DNA of 64,000 nt from Nocardiopsis sp. CNR-923 (GTDB lineage: Bacteria; Actinomycetota; Actinomycetes; Streptosporangiales; Streptosporangiaceae). The stretch is from positions 1 to 64,000 of the forward strand of contig NZ_MKKC01000076.1 in the NCBI RefSeq assembly GCF_001942255.1, written 5' to 3'. This document shows positions 8,584 to 17,095 of this stretch, piece after piece. The notes beneath the pieces were generated by a model. The model saw nothing but the letters and a program-made list of their open reading frames with translations, had not been told where the DNA came from and searched no databases. The position numbers were made by a program, and so were the translations under genes. Each line of letters opens with the position of its first letter. Within the stretch, counting starts at the first letter, position 1.

Positions 8584-9444
8584 ATGCGCACCAGGACGAT
8601 CGGCCACCGTACGGTGAGCGCTGTCGGGCTCGGCGCGATGCCGTTGTCCACGGGGGACCGTCCTCCCCGGGAGCAGGCGATCGCGACCGTCCACGCCGCC
8701 CTGGACGCCGGTGTCACCCTGATCGACACGGCCGACACCTACCACCTCGACGCCACCGACCGCGGGCACAACGAACTCCTCGTCGCCGAGGCCCTGCGCG
8801 CGTACGGCCGGGACGTCTCGGACGTCCTCGTCGCCACCAAGGGCGGGCACACCCGCGACGCCGACGGCGGGTGGGGGCTCGACGGCCGGCCGGAGTACCT
8901 GCGGCGCGCCTGCGAGGAGTCGCTGAGGCGGCTGGGGGCGGAGGCGATCGGCCTGTACCAGTTCCACCGTCCGGACCCGGGAGTGCCCTACGCCGAGTCC
9001 GTGGGCGGGCTGGCGGAGCTCGTGGACGAGGGCAAGGTCGAGATGGTGGGGATCTCCAACGCCGACCCGGAGCAGATCCGGATCTCGCACGAGATCCTCG
9101 GCGGTCGGCTGGCGGCGGTGCAGAACGAGTTCTCCCCCGACTTCCGGTCCAGCGAGCCGGAGCTGGAACTGTGCGCCGAGCTGGGGATCGCGTTCCTGCC
9201 GTGGAGCCCCTTCGGCGGCCGACACCGGCACGGCGGACTGTCGGAACGGCATCCCGTGCTGGAGGAGATCGGCGCCGCCCGTGGCGCGACGCCCTACCAG
9301 GTGTGCCTGGCGTGGATGCTCGCGAAGTCGCCGACCGTGATCCCGATCCCCGGAGCCTCCCGTCCGGAGAACATCCGGCGCAGCGCGGTCGCCGCCGACC
9401 TGGACCTGACCCCGCGGGAGTGCGACCGGATCGACCGCGGTTGA
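8584..9444 (+). CDS. Aldo/keto reductase
   Basis: The 286-residue TIM-barrel NADPH-dependent oxidoreductase starts at ATG 8584 after GAGAGGCC. The catalytic tetrad is recognisable: Asp48 and Tyr53 (IDTADTYHL), Lys86 (VLVATKGG) and His128 (LYQFHRPD). Cofactor-binding elements near the C-terminus are present ([15 protein letters not shown]). The physiological substrate is not predictable. The roughly 300-base upstream gap shared with proS shows no clear operator or small gene. Confidence 0.9.
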   Translation: MRTRTIGHRTVSAVGLGAMPLSTGDRPPREQAIATVHAALDAGVTLIDTADTYHLDATDRGHNELLVAEALRAYGRDVSDVLVATKGGHTRDADGGWGLDGRPEYLRRACEESLRRLGAEAIGLYQFHRPDPGVPYAESVGGLAELVDEGKVEMVGISNADPEQIRISHEILGGRLAAVQNEFSPDFRSSEPELELCAELGIAFLPWSPFGGRHRHGGLSERHPVLEEIGAARGATPYQVCLAWMLAKSPTVIPIPGASRPENIRRSAVAADLDLTPRECDRIDRG

Positions 9445-9482
9445 CGGTGCCCTAGCCTGGGGGGACCGTCGAACCGGGGGGC

Positions 9483-10358
9483 GTGGACATGGGCAGGCGA
9501 CGTGCGCGCCAGCGGGACGGGGGCCCGGCGCCGGGCGAGGCGTCGGCGCCGCCCGTACCGCCCGGCGCCGAGCTGCTCGCCGACGCCGACCGCCCCGAGT
9601 CCTGGTTCCTGGTCGTCGAGGGCACCCCGCAGTCGCACGTGGACCTCACCGACCCCACGCACCTCGACTTCTCCTACGTCCGGCGGATCGCCCACGCCGC
9701 CGACCTGGTCGCCCCCGAGGGCGAGCCGATCGACGCCCTGCACCTGGGCGCGGGCGCGCTCACCCTGGCGCGCTACGTCGCGCACACCCGCCCGGGTTCG
9801 CGGCAGCGCGCGGTCGACGTGGACGCCCCGCTGGTCGAGTTGGTACGCCGCAGGCTGCCCTGGGACCGGCGCGCCCACCTGCGCGTGGGAATCGGCGACG
9901 CACGCGAGTGGATCGCGGCCCGCCACGACGCCACCGCCGACCTCGTGGTCAGCGACGTCTTCGCGGGAGCCCGGACACCCGCTCGACTGACGTCCGCGGA
10001 GTTCTACGCCGAGGCGGCGCGCGTGCTGCGTCCCGGCGGCTTCCTCGTGGTGAACATCGGCGACGGCCACACGCTCGACCACGCGCGCGCCCAGGTCGCC
10101 ACGGCCGCGGCGGTGCTGCCGCACCTGGCGCTGACCGCCGAACCGGGGGTTCTGCGCGGGCGCCGGTTCGGCAACCTGGTCCTGGTCGCCGGGCACCGGC
10201 CCCTGCCCGTCGACGACCTGTGCCGCCGCGCCCACCGCGACACGGAGACGACGCGCCTGCTCGCGGGCGGGGACCTGGACCGGTTCGCGTCGGGTCGGCG
10301 ACCGGTGCGGGACGCCGACGCCGTGGACTCCCCCGCTCCCCCCGACGGCGCCTTCTGA
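9483..10358 (+). CDS. Spermidine-synthase-like (SAM-fold) protein
   Basis: This 291-residue protein starts at GTG 9483 or ATG 9489. It has a Rossmann-type methyltransferase/aminopropyltransferase core: [17 protein letters not shown] (glycine loop), [17 protein letters not shown] with an acidic end of strand 2, GDAREWIAA, and [19 protein letters not shown]. Fused spermidine-synthase-like proteins of this type are common in actinomycetes, and many probably do not make spermidine. No decarboxylase or other polyamine gene is nearby. Substrate unknown. Confidence 0.8.
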   Translation: MDMGRRRARQRDGGPAPGEASAPPVPPGAELLADADRPESWFLVVEGTPQSHVDLTDPTHLDFSYVRRIAHAADLVAPEGEPIDALHLGAGALTLARYVAHTRPGSRQRAVDVDAPLVELVRRRLPWDRRAHLRVGIGDAREWIAARHDATADLVVSDVFAGARTPARLTSAEFYAEAARVLRPGGFLVVNIGDGHTLDHARAQVATAAAVLPHLALTAEPGVLRGRRFGNLVLVAGHRPLPVDDLCRRAHRDTETTRLLAGGDLDRFASGRRPVRDADAVDSPAPPDGAF

Positions 10359-10472
10359 CCGCGCCCTCCGTCTCCCCCGCCGCCCCCGCGTGCTCCCGCG
10401 GGAGTACGCGCGGCGGAGAAGCCTCCCGTGGACGACGCGCGCCCCCGAGGGGCGCCCCGTACTGTCGACGGT

Positions 10473-11690
10473 GTGGCAGCACTACTCCCGCGCCCGACGC
10501 GCACCGACACCTGGACCGCCCTGGCCGTCCTGGCCCTCGCGCTGGCCAGCACCCTCCTGCTGGAGCCGGACGCGTTGGTCGCCACGGCCGGGGCGCCCCG
10601 CCACGCCTGGCCGTGGGGGTACGCGCTGATCGTGGTCGCGTGCGTCCCGCTGTTCTGGCGGAGCCTGCCGACACGGATCGGCACGGCCGCGTCGATGGCC
10701 GCGGCGTCCCAGTACTACCCCCTGGGGTTCCCCGACGGCCTGGTGATGCTCGCCGCGGCGGTGATGCTCTACTCCCTCGTTCGGCACGGCCGCCGGGTCT
10801 TCGGCTGGGTGCTGGGGATCGGCCAGTTCGCCTCGATGAACCTGTACGAGCTGGTCTCGTCCGGGACGGTGCGTCTGGAGGTGGTCGGCCTCGTGGCCTG
10901 GGTGCTCGTCCTGCTGTGCACGGCCGAGGTGATGCGCTGGCGGGCGGAGTACCAGCGCGCCGACGCCGCGCGCGCCGCCGAGGCCGTGCGCACCCGGGAG
11001 GAGGAGCTGCTGCGGAGGGCCTCCGACGAGCGGCTGCGGTTGGCCCGCGACGTCCACGACACCGTCGCCCACAACATCTCCCTGATCAACGTGCAGGCCG
11101 GGACGGCGCTGTACCTGATGGAGAGCGAACCGGAACGGGCCGCCGAGGCCCTGGCCACCATCAAGGCGACCAGCAAGGACACGCTCACCGAGCTGCGCGC
11201 CATGCTGGGGGTGCTGCGGTCCGCCGACGAGTCCGCGCCCCGTTCCCCGGTCCGGGGGCTGGACCGGGTCGGGGAGCTGGTGGAGGGGGCGCGCCGGGCG
11301 GGCGTCGACGTCACGGTGGTGACGGAGGGCCGCGGCCACCCGCCCGTGGGCGCGGACATGGCGGCCTACCGCACGGTGCAGGAGGCGCTGACCAACGTGG
11401 TCCGGCACTCGGGGGCCGCCTCGGCGACGGTGCGGATCCGGTACGGGGCCGCGACGCTGGACGTCGAGGTCACCGACGACGGGCACGGCACGGTCGGCCC
11501 TCCCGTGCCGGGCAACGGCGTCACGGGCATGGCCGAGCGCGCCGCCCTGGTCGGCGGCTCGGTGGACGTGGGACCGCTGGCGGGTGGAGGATTCCGGGTA
11601 CGGGCCCGCTTGCCGCTGAACGGCGGCGAGCCCCCCTCCGCCGCGCTCTCGGACGAGGCCGCGACCGCCGACGAAACGGAGTCACCGTGA
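10473..11690 (+). CDS. DesK/NarX-type sensor histidine kinase
   Basis: I prefer the start at GTG 10473 ([14 protein letters not shown]) because upstream codons are poor in protein-like signal; the open frame extends to 10428. Four to five hydrophobic segments fill residues 13-150, followed by a short coiled linker. The HisKA_3 motif is [20 protein letters not shown] with the phosphorylated His in RDVHD, and the ATPase domain has [11 protein letters not shown] (N box) and VTDDGHG (G1 box). The stop overlaps the response regulator start (GTGA at 11687), so the two form one transcript. Confidence 0.9.
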   Translation: MAALLPRPTRTDTWTALAVLALALASTLLLEPDALVATAGAPRHAWPWGYALIVVACVPLFWRSLPTRIGTAASMAAASQYYPLGFPDGLVMLAAAVMLYSLVRHGRRVFGWVLGIGQFASMNLYELVSSGTVRLEVVGLVAWVLVLLCTAEVMRWRAEYQRADAARAAEAVRTREEELLRRASDERLRLARDVHDTVAHNISLINVQAGTALYLMESEPERAAEALATIKATSKDTLTELRAMLGVLRSADESAPRSPVRGLDRVGELVEGARRAGVDVTVVTEGRGHPPVGADMAAYRTVQEALTNVVRHSGAASATVRIRYGAATLDVEVTDDGHGTVGPPVPGNGVTGMAERAALVGGSVDVGPLAGGGFRVRARLPLNGGEPPSAALSDEAATADETESP

Positions 11691-12361
11691 TCCGGGTGCT
11701 GCTCGCCGACGACCAGGCCCTGGTGCGCGCCGGGTTCCGCGCCCTGCTGGACAGCACGCCGGACATCCGAGTGGTCGCCGAGGCCGGAGACGGCGCGGAG
11801 GCGGTGCGGCTGACCCGGGAGGAGCTGCCCGACGTCGTCCTCATGGACATCCGCATGCCGGGCGTCGACGGGCTGGAGGCGGCCGGGCGCATCCTGGCGG
11901 AGCGGGCGCTGGAGCGCACGCGGGTCGTCATCCTCACCACGTTCGACCTGGACGAGTACATCTTCGAGGCGCTGCGGGCGGGGGCGAGCGGGTTCCTGGT
12001 CAAGGACACCGAGCCGGGCGACCTGCTCCAGGCCGTGCGGGTCGTGCACGGGGGCGAGGCGCTGCTCTCACCGGGGGTCACGCGGCGGCTCATCGCCGAC
12101 TACGCGCGCCGCCCCAGGAGCGCGCCCCAGCCGTCGACGCGGCTGAACGGGCTCACCGAACGCGAGCGCGAGGTGGTCGCGCTGGTGGGAGAGGGCCTGT
12201 CGAACGAGGAGATCGCCGCGCGCCTGGTGGTCAGCCCCGCCACGGCCAAGACGCACGTGAGCAGGGCGATGGTGAAGCTGGGGGCGCGCGACCGCGCGCA
12301 GCTGGTCGTCATCGCCTACGAGACCGCGCTGGTCACGCCCCAGTGGAGCCAGGGGGAGTGA
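11687..12361 (+). CDS. NarL/FixJ-type response regulator
   Basis: The start is GTG 11687 inside the kinase stop; an open frame that runs much further upstream is a shadow. The receiver domain has the acidic pair in LLADDQ, phospho-acceptor Asp54 (VLMDIRMPG), a Thr in ILTTFD and Lys in LVKD. The C-terminal LuxR helix-turn-helix is [20 protein letters not shown] through [16 protein letters not shown]. It should be phosphorylated by the upstream kinase. cydAB begins about 200 bases downstream on the same strand and could be a target, which is inference only. Confidence 0.93.
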   Translation: MIRVLLADDQALVRAGFRALLDSTPDIRVVAEAGDGAEAVRLTREELPDVVLMDIRMPGVDGLEAAGRILAERALERTRVVILTTFDLDEYIFEALRAGASGFLVKDTEPGDLLQAVRVVHGGEALLSPGVTRRLIADYARRPRSAPQPSTRLNGLTEREREVVALVGEGLSNEEIAARLVVSPATAKTHVSRAMVKLGARDRAQLVVIAYETALVTPQWSQGE

Positions 12362-12396
12362 GCGGCGCCCCCGGACCGGCGGCTCGGCGTCGGGGT

Positions 12397-12459
12397 CCCC
12401 TGACCCTGCCTCAGGGGCATCCCCTACCCGCCCCGGAGTAGCCGCGCGGCGGCGGCTAC
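12397..12459 (+). terminator. Two hairpins between the two-component operon and cydAB
   Basis: Hairpin one pairs CCCCTGA (12397-12403) with TCAGGGG (12411-12417) around a 7-base loop. Hairpin two pairs GTAGCCGC (12438-12445) with GCGGCTAC (12452-12459). Neither is followed by a U run, as is usual in high-GC actinomycetes. They may end the kinase/regulator transcript or act in the cydA leader. Confidence 0.4.
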
Positions 12460-12561
12460 CACGCGGGCGTGGATTGGGTGACGCCGACGGGACGACGCGC
12501 GGAGCCGGACCCGCGTCGGATGCTGAACCCCGTCCACGGCACCCGACCCCGAGGCCCGCCC

Positions 12562-13809
12562 ATGCTCGAAGATCCACTCCTGCTCGCGCGGCTCCAGTTC
12601 GCCCTGACGGCCGCCACGCACTACATGTTCGTGGCCCTCACCCTGGGCCTCGCCCCCTACATCCTGGTCACGCAGGCGGTCGCCGCCGTGCGCGGCGACC
12701 GGTCGCGGATGGCCGCGGTCCGGTTCTGGGGCGGCCTCTACCTGGTCAACTACGGCATGGGCGTCCTGTCCGGCCTGGTGATGGAACTCCAGCTCGGACT
12801 GAACTGGAGCGGGCTCCAGGAGGTCTTCGGCTACTCGTTCGCCGCGCCGATCGCGGTGGAGACGATGACCGCGTTCTTCGTCGAGTCCACGTTCCTCGGG
12901 CTGTGGGTCTTCGGCTGGGACCGGATGGGCCGGTGGGCGCACCTGGCGTGCTTCGCCGTGGTCACGACCACCGCCTACGCGTCCGCGTGGTGGGTGCTGG
13001 TCGCCAACGGGTTCCTGCGCCACCCGGTCGGCTTCGAGACGGTGGACGGCGTGGCGCACCTGACGGACCCGGCGGCGCTGCTGGCCAACCCGGCCTCGGC
13101 GCTGGCGTTCGGGCACGTGGTGACCGGCGCGGCGCTGGTGGGCGCCCTGGTGATCGCGGCCGTGAGCGCCTACCACCTGATGCGGCGCGACGACCCGCAC
13201 GGGATCTTCCGGCGGGGCGTGCGCTACGCGGCGATCACGGTCACCCTCCTGGTCCTGCCCGTGGCGGCCTTCGGCGGGACGCAGTTCGAGTACTTCGGCG
13301 AGGCGCCGCCGACCAGCGGTCTGACCTACTCGGCCGAGGAGATCGCGGCGATCGAGGCGACGGCCGAGGGCGGAGCGGCCGAGGTGGCGGGCCTGGCCGG
13401 CGAGACGACGATGGTCCTGGCGTGGACCCTCATCGCCCTGATGGGTCCGCTGATGCTGCTGGCGTGGCCGTTCGGCGGGCTCGACCGGTGGCGTTGGTTC
13501 CTGGCCCCGCTCGTGGCGGCCCCGCTCCTGCCGTACGCGGCCAGCGCCGGCGGCTGGGTGTTCCGGGAGACCGGCCGGCAGCCGTGGGTCGTCGTCCACC
13601 ACCTGACCACGGCGGACGCGATGACCCCCCTGTCGCCGGGGACGGCCCTGGTCTCCTTCTCGCTCTTCACCGGGGCGTTCGCGGTGCTGGCCTCGGTCAC
13701 CTGCTGGCTCCTGGTGCGCTACGCCCGGCTCGGTCCCGACGGCGGTCCCCTCGCCGAGCGCGGGGAGACCGCGTCCGAGGAGCCCGCCGCCCCCGTCCAC
13801 CCGTTCTGA
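12562..13809 (+). CDS. cydA: Cytochrome bd oxidase subunit I
   Basis: The start is ATG 12562 (MLEDPLLLARLQFALTAATH), giving 415 residues; the frame is open upstream to 12469 without family similarity. About nine transmembrane helices are present. Conserved features include His20 in TAATHYMF (haem ligand region), NYGMGVLSGLVMELQLGLNW, and EAFFVEST-like TAFFVESTFLGLWVFGWDRM. The periplasmic Q loop is short, so the protein is shorter than the E. coli type. The oxidase passes electrons from quinol to oxygen under low oxygen or stress. cydB follows after 16 bases; the cydDC exporter is not in view. Confidence 0.92.
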   Translation: MLEDPLLLARLQFALTAATHYMFVALTLGLAPYILVTQAVAAVRGDRSRMAAVRFWGGLYLVNYGMGVLSGLVMELQLGLNWSGLQEVFGYSFAAPIAVETMTAFFVESTFLGLWVFGWDRMGRWAHLACFAVVTTTAYASAWWVLVANGFLRHPVGFETVDGVAHLTDPAALLANPASALAFGHVVTGAALVGALVIAAVSAYHLMRRDDPHGIFRRGVRYAAITVTLLVLPVAAFGGTQFEYFGEAPPTSGLTYSAEEIAAIEATAEGGAAEVAGLAGETTMVLAWTLIALMGPLMLLAWPFGGLDRWRWFLAPLVAAPLLPYAASAGGWVFRETGRQPWVVVHHLTTADAMTPLSPGTALVSFSLFTGAFAVLASVTCWLLVRYARLGPDGGPLAERGETASEEPAAPVHPF

Positions 13810-13825
13810 CACCAGGGAGCCCACC

Positions 13826-14749
13826 ATGGACGTCCTCTCCTCCGCACTCCTCGCCCTGTTCCTCGTCGGCTATCTCGTCCTGGCCGGATCCGATGTGGGT
13901 CTGAGCATGCTCATGCCCGTCGTGGGACGCGCCCCGGGGCAGCGCCGCAGGGTGGTCGCCGCGATCGCCCCCTACTTCCTGGCCTCGGAGGTGTGGCTGG
14001 TCGCCGCCGTGGGCGTGCTGGCCGGGCTGTTCCCCGCCACCGAGCACCACGTGGTCGCGGAGCTGTGGCCGGTGCTCGTCGCCCTCCTCGCCGGGTGGCT
14101 GGTCCGCGACGCCGGACTGTGGTCGCGGGCGCGGGTCGACCGGCCGGACTGGCGGGCCGTGTGCGACGGGGCCATCGTCGCGGGCGGTTGGACGGTGGCC
14201 CTCGCGTGGGGGCTGATCGTGGCCGGCCTGCTCACCGGGGGTCCGGCCGCGAGCCCGTTCACCGTGGCGTGCGCGGCCGCCGTGGTCTGCCTGTTCGCCC
14301 TTCGGGGCGCGGCGTTCGGCGCGGAGCGCCTGGTCGGCGCGGACGAGTGCGACAGCGCGGACGCTGCGGCCCGGGCGACGCGTCCGCTGGCCAGGGCCGG
14401 GTTGGGCCTGGCGGTCGCCGCGGCCGCGGCGGCGTTCCTGCCCGGAGGCCCGACGGGCGGGGCCGCGGTGGTGTCCCTCGTCCTGGCGGCGGTCCTGGTC
14501 GGCGCGCTCGCCGCGACGAGCGGGCTGACGGGGCCGATGCTGTCCCGCCACACGTCAGCGGTCGCGATCGCGGTCCCGGGACTGTTCGTCGTCCTGGCGG
14601 CGGACCTCCCGGTGGCGGCGATCCCGGCCACGACCGGCGCGTTCGTGTGGGCGACGCTCGCTCCGATGGTTCCGGTCATGGTCATCGGGCAGGTTTGGCT
14701 CTACCGAATGACACGCCAACCGGCGCCGGAGCCGACCTTCTTCGCCTGA
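13826..14749 (+). CDS. cydB: Cytochrome bd oxidase subunit II
   Basis: This 307-residue integral membrane protein starts at ATG 13826 after CAGGGAG. It begins MDVLSSALLALFLVGYLVLA and contains about eight hydrophobic segments, matching CydB length and topology. The expected aromatic/acidic N-terminal pattern of CydB is reduced (GSDVGLSMLMP where many have DGFDLGVG), so this is a divergent member. It is the partner of cydA. Downstream is a strong bipartite hairpin and then the Cys-rich peptide gene. Confidence 0.85.
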   Translation: MDVLSSALLALFLVGYLVLAGSDVGLSMLMPVVGRAPGQRRRVVAAIAPYFLASEVWLVAAVGVLAGLFPATEHHVVAELWPVLVALLAGWLVRDAGLWSRARVDRPDWRAVCDGAIVAGGWTVALAWGLIVAGLLTGGPAASPFTVACAAAVVCLFALRGAAFGAERLVGADECDSADAAARATRPLARAGLGLAVAAAAAAFLPGGPTGGAAVVSLVLAAVLVGALAATSGLTGPMLSRHTSAVAIAVPGLFVVLAADLPVAAIPATTGAFVWATLAPMVPVMVIGQVWLYRMTRQPAPEPTFFA

Positions 14750-14908
14750 GCGCTCGCGCCCCACCCATCGCCGGACGTCGGAGAGGACACAGGTCACCGC
14801 TGCTTCGCGCGACGACCCGCGGGCTCCGTCCCTCCCCGGAGCGGCGGGGCGGGGGTCGCGCCGCCGGATTGGGGCGGCCGGCCAGGGGGCACCTCTTGGT
14901 CGGGACAC

Positions 14909-14960
14909 GCGTCCGTGGCGTCCCCCGTCGGGTCAGAGGACTCCGACGGGCCACGGACGC
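14909..14960 (+). terminator. Bipartite 18-bp hairpin between cydB and the Cys-rich peptide gene
   Basis: The outer stem GCGTCCGTGG (14909-14918) pairs with CCACGGACGC (14951-14960). The inner stem CCCGTCGG (14924-14931) pairs with CCGACGGG (14943-14950), with a 5-base bulge on the left only and an 11-base loop. It ends 10 bases before the Shine-Dalgarno run of the next gene. It could terminate cydAB or be a structured leader for the peptide gene. Confidence 0.5.
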
Positions 14961-14982
14961 CGCCGAGCCCGGAGGAGGGACC

Positions 14983-15096
14983 GTGACTCACTCCCAGACC
15001 ACCACCCCCGAACTGAGCGGCTGCGGCTGCGGATCCAGTTGTGGCTGCGGCTGCCAGAGCGGCGGCTCCTGCAGCTGCGGCGGCAAGTGCGGATAG
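14983..15096 (+). CDS. 37-residue Cys-rich, metallothionein-like peptide
   Basis: The start is GTG 14983 with an ideal GGAGGAGG at 14971-14978. The product is MTHSQTTTPELSG followed by a tail made almost only of Gly, Ser and Cys: GCGCGSSCGCGCQ, then GGSCSCGGKCG. Eight of 37 residues are Cys, in CxC and CxxC spacings, all in the last 25 residues. This fits a metal-thiolate peptide such as a bacterial metallothionein (copper- or zinc-binding), or less likely a modified peptide precursor. No signal peptide or processing enzyme is next to it. It follows cydAB on the same strand, with a large hairpin between. Confidence 0.65.
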   Translation: MTHSQTTTPELSGCGCGSSCGCGCQSGGSCSCGGKCG

Positions 15097-15250
15097 CGCT
15101 CCGCCGGACCACCACACCGACACTCCGTGGACGGGCCGCCGTTGCGGGCGCTCGTGCTCCACCCCCATGCGCCGCGACATCGAGCAACGATGGATATACC
15201 CTGTGTGACATTGCGGGGCCGCGCATCCACCCGGCGGGGGGAGATCAGCG

Positions 15251-15604
15251 ATGTCATCGTTCACGACGCCAGCGGCACGGGGAGGGGCCGCCTCCGAACA
15301 CGCGCGACTGCTGCGGTGCGTCCAGGGAATCCGGGAGCGCTCGGCCCGCGCGGTGCCGTGGGAGCCCGACACGGTCGGCCTCCCCAGCGCGGGCGGCTCC
15401 GACCGCGCCCTGGCCCGGATCAACGACGTCGCCTTCTACGCGAACGCGCGCGAGGAGGTCGCGGCCCTCGCCGGAGTCTGCGTCGACCTGTTGTTCCTGC
15501 ACCGCCCCGAGGAGGACGGCGACCCCGGAGAACGGCGGTGCCTGGGCTGCGGGCTGCCATGGCCGTGCCTGACCTTCGGCGAGCTCAGGCGGCTGCTGCG
15601 CTGA
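15251..15604 (+). CDS. Small conserved actinobacterial protein with CxxC...C motif
   Basis: The 117-residue protein starts at ATG 15251 after GGGGGGAG. It is mostly helical, with RALARINDVAFYANAREEVA, then VDLLFLHRPEEDGDPGERRC, and ends CLGCGLPWPCLTFGELRRLL. The three cysteines of CLGCGLPWPC could bind metal. No membrane segment is seen. I do not recognise a named family. A possible promoter element (TATACC near 15192) lies about 60 bases upstream. Confidence 0.7.
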   Translation: MSSFTTPAARGGAASEHARLLRCVQGIRERSARAVPWEPDTVGLPSAGGSDRALARINDVAFYANAREEVAALAGVCVDLLFLHRPEEDGDPGERRCLGCGLPWPCLTFGELRRLLR

Positions 15605-15867
15605 TCCCGGCCGCGGAGCCCTCCGGCGGCCCGACGGCCGCGACCGCGGACACGGCGCCGCCCGGCGGGGTCGGGGCGCGATCCGACCGCACCGGGCGGC
15701 GTGCACTCGCCGTCCGTTGACGCCCGATGACCGAACAACCGGGCGCCCTCACCGGGCGAGGTATACGCCGAGGCTAAACTGAAACGCGTTCTACCGCAAG
15801 TCCCCTGCTGGCCCAGAACGCCGGATTGGCCCAGCGAGCGGGGTTCAGTGGTCCCTTGGAACGTGAT
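15605..15867. other. Convergent intergenic region with an orphan palindrome
   Basis: The two neighbouring genes point towards each other. An AT-richer patch (15760-15795) contains TGAAACGCGTTCTA at 15780-15793. This fits the TnnAACnnGTTnnA pattern reported for the sterol regulator KstR. No gene starts beside it, so it has no visible target. Otherwise I see nothing coding. Confidence 0.3.
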
Positions 15868-16173
15868 CTATCCGGTGATCTCGACCGGGTACTGGATCGC
15901 GGCACGGTCCGCCAACATCGGCCGGATGACGTCCAACGCCGCCTGATGCGCGGGATGGTCCCGGTAGGTGACGAAACTCGCCTCGTCGTCGACGTCGGCG
16001 ACCACGGCGAAGTCGTAGGTCCCCTCACTGATCCCCGCGTCCGGGCCGAAGGCGTAGGCCCGCAGTTCGGGGATGGCGTCGGGCAGCCCACCGAGGAGCT
16101 CCTCCACCCGGGCGACCCCGGCGGGGGTGACGTCGTCCCGCCAGCGGAACAGTGCGATGTGTCGAATTCCCAT
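15868..16173 (-). CDS. Dabb (stress-responsive alpha/beta barrel) protein
   Basis: Starting at ATG 16173 the 101-residue protein begins MGIRHIALFRWRDDVTP and continues VARVEELLGGLPDAIPELRA, YDFAVVADVDDEASFVTYRD and HPAHQAALDVIRPML. This is the ferredoxin-like dimeric alpha/beta-barrel (Dabb) fold: the N-terminal HIALFRW strand and the YRDHPAHQ segment are diagnostic. Such proteins are small dimers linked to stress or to polyketide-like chemistry; the role here is unknown. The frame is open further upstream but without Dabb similarity. Confidence 0.88.
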   Translation of the reverse strand: MGIRHIALFRWRDDVTPAGVARVEELLGGLPDAIPELRAYAFGPDAGISEGTYDFAVVADVDDEASFVTYRDHPAHQAALDVIRPMLADRAAIQYPVEITG

Positions 16174-16604
16174 ACGGGAGAACCTACTCCCCTCCTCGAC
16201 ACGGGACCGGCCAGGCCCAGGGGCGGGGGACAGCCCCTGGGACCGACCGGGGCGGCGAGGCGCCGCGACCCGTGGACTCTCCGAGAGCAGGGCCCTCCCC
16301 AACGCGACGGGGCGCACCTCACACCACTGACGTTAACGAGGCGCCGGTAACGCGAACACCCTCCAAGAGGTAACCGGAACATCTCGATTCAGCCCGCGGC
16401 GCCGCGCGCACACCGTGCTGACCTGCGGCGACACAATGTCACACCGACGCCGCGGCACCATCTCCCCCGGTCGGCACACACGCGCCATGGGCCCCAGAAG
16501 CCCGGACGGACGCCGAACCGGCACCGGGAGGACGTGGCGTCGTCACCGCACCGCCACGAAATCCACCGGGGGTTGCAGGGGGTTGCAATTCCGACCGAAT
16601 GGGG
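16174..16604. other. Intergenic region, no gene seen
   Basis: About 430 bases lie between the Dabb start and the terminator of the next minus-strand gene. There is no ORF with convincing coding bias or a ribosome-binding site. It contains a perfect tandem repeat of GGGGGTTGCA at 16568-16577 and 16578-16587. The Dabb promoter must lie at its left end. Confidence 0.5.
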
Positions 16605-16636
16605 GAACAAAGAAAGCCCCGGGGGTTTCCCGGGGC
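16605..16636 (-). terminator. Rho-independent terminator of the small minus-strand gene
   Basis: On the minus strand GCCCCGGG pairs with CCCGGGGC (16636-16629 with 16623-16616) around a 5-base loop, followed by TTTCTTTGTT (16615-16606). A perfect 8-bp GC stem and a U-rich tail make this a textbook intrinsic terminator, right after the stop at 16643. Confidence 0.85.
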
Positions 16637-16642
16637 ACCTGG

Positions 16643-16999
16643 TCAACTTATGCGTGTCGCCAGTAGATACGCGGACGGGGAATCCGCGTCGACGATATGC
16701 GTGACCCTCCAGGCCTGCCCGCCGACGGTGAAGACGTCACCGACGCGAACGTCGATCATCGGCGTGGGCCGCCACTCCTTCGGACCGCCGATCTTGGCCA
16801 CCGGCTGGCCGTCGTCCGCGATCCAGAACTGGCCGCCGCCGACCGGACCGCCAGCGAAACGATCGTTTCGCCCGTAACTGATCTTCTCCTGCGCACCGAT
16901 CTCGTGGACCACCGTGGTTTCAGTCCCAACCCGTCTCGGAATCCATTGAAAACGCAGCCATGCGGCCCGGCAGCGTGAACGTTCACGATGCTTTCCCAC
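16643..16999 (-). CDS. Small hypothetical protein
   Basis: The frame gives up to 118 residues from GTG 16999. The C-terminal half is strand-rich and well formed: GGGQFWIADDGQPVAKIGG, then MIDVRVGDVFTVGGQAWRVT and HIVDADSPSAYLLATRIS. This suggests a small beta-barrel that may relate to short actinobacterial DUF proteins (DUF6406 is one possibility, not confirmed). The first 25 residues are Arg/Trp-rich and overlap a strong hairpin, so the true start may lie further in. It has its own intrinsic terminator and is transcribed alone. Confidence 0.55.
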   Translation of the reverse strand: MGKHRERSRCRAAWLRFQWIPRRVGTETTVVHEIGAQEKISYGRNDRFAGGPVGGGQFWIADDGQPVAKIGGPKEWRPTPMIDVRVGDVFTVGGQAWRVTHIVDADSPSAYLLATRIS

Positions 17000-17007
17000 C
17001 GGGCCGC
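16962..17007 (-). promoter_or_regulatory. Hairpin with nested 14-bp palindrome at the start of the 16643-16999 gene
   Basis: The outer stem GCGGCCCGG (16962-16970) pairs with CCGGGCCGC (16999-17007). Inside is a perfect palindrome CGTGAACGTTCACG (16974-16987). The nominal GTG start (16999) lies in the right arm. The element could be a dimeric repressor site or an RNA hairpin that hides the start region. Confidence 0.45.
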
Positions 17008-17027
17008 TAATTCAGAAGACTAGCCCA

Positions 17028-17068
17028 CGGAAATAATGCGCGGGCGGGACCTTGGTCCCGACCCGCGC
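17028..17068 (-). terminator. Intrinsic terminator of secA2
   Basis: On the minus strand GCGCGGGTCGGGACC pairs with GGTCCCGCCCGCGC (17068-17054 with 17051-17038), with one mismatch and a tiny loop. The tail is ATTATTTCC. It begins 28 bases after the secA2 stop. Confidence 0.75.
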
Positions 17069-17095
17069 ACCGAAACAGAGGGTGTGACGCAGTTC

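Noticed and set aside
9908-12361. An 817-codon open frame spanning several genes
   Set aside because: Only its last 224 codons are a real protein (the response regulator from 11687). The rest is Arg/Pro/Gly shadow of the methyltransferase-like and kinase genes.
16568-16587. Tandem GGGGGTTGCA repeat as an operator
   Set aside because: Only two copies, not near a mapped start; kept as a note in the intergenic entry.
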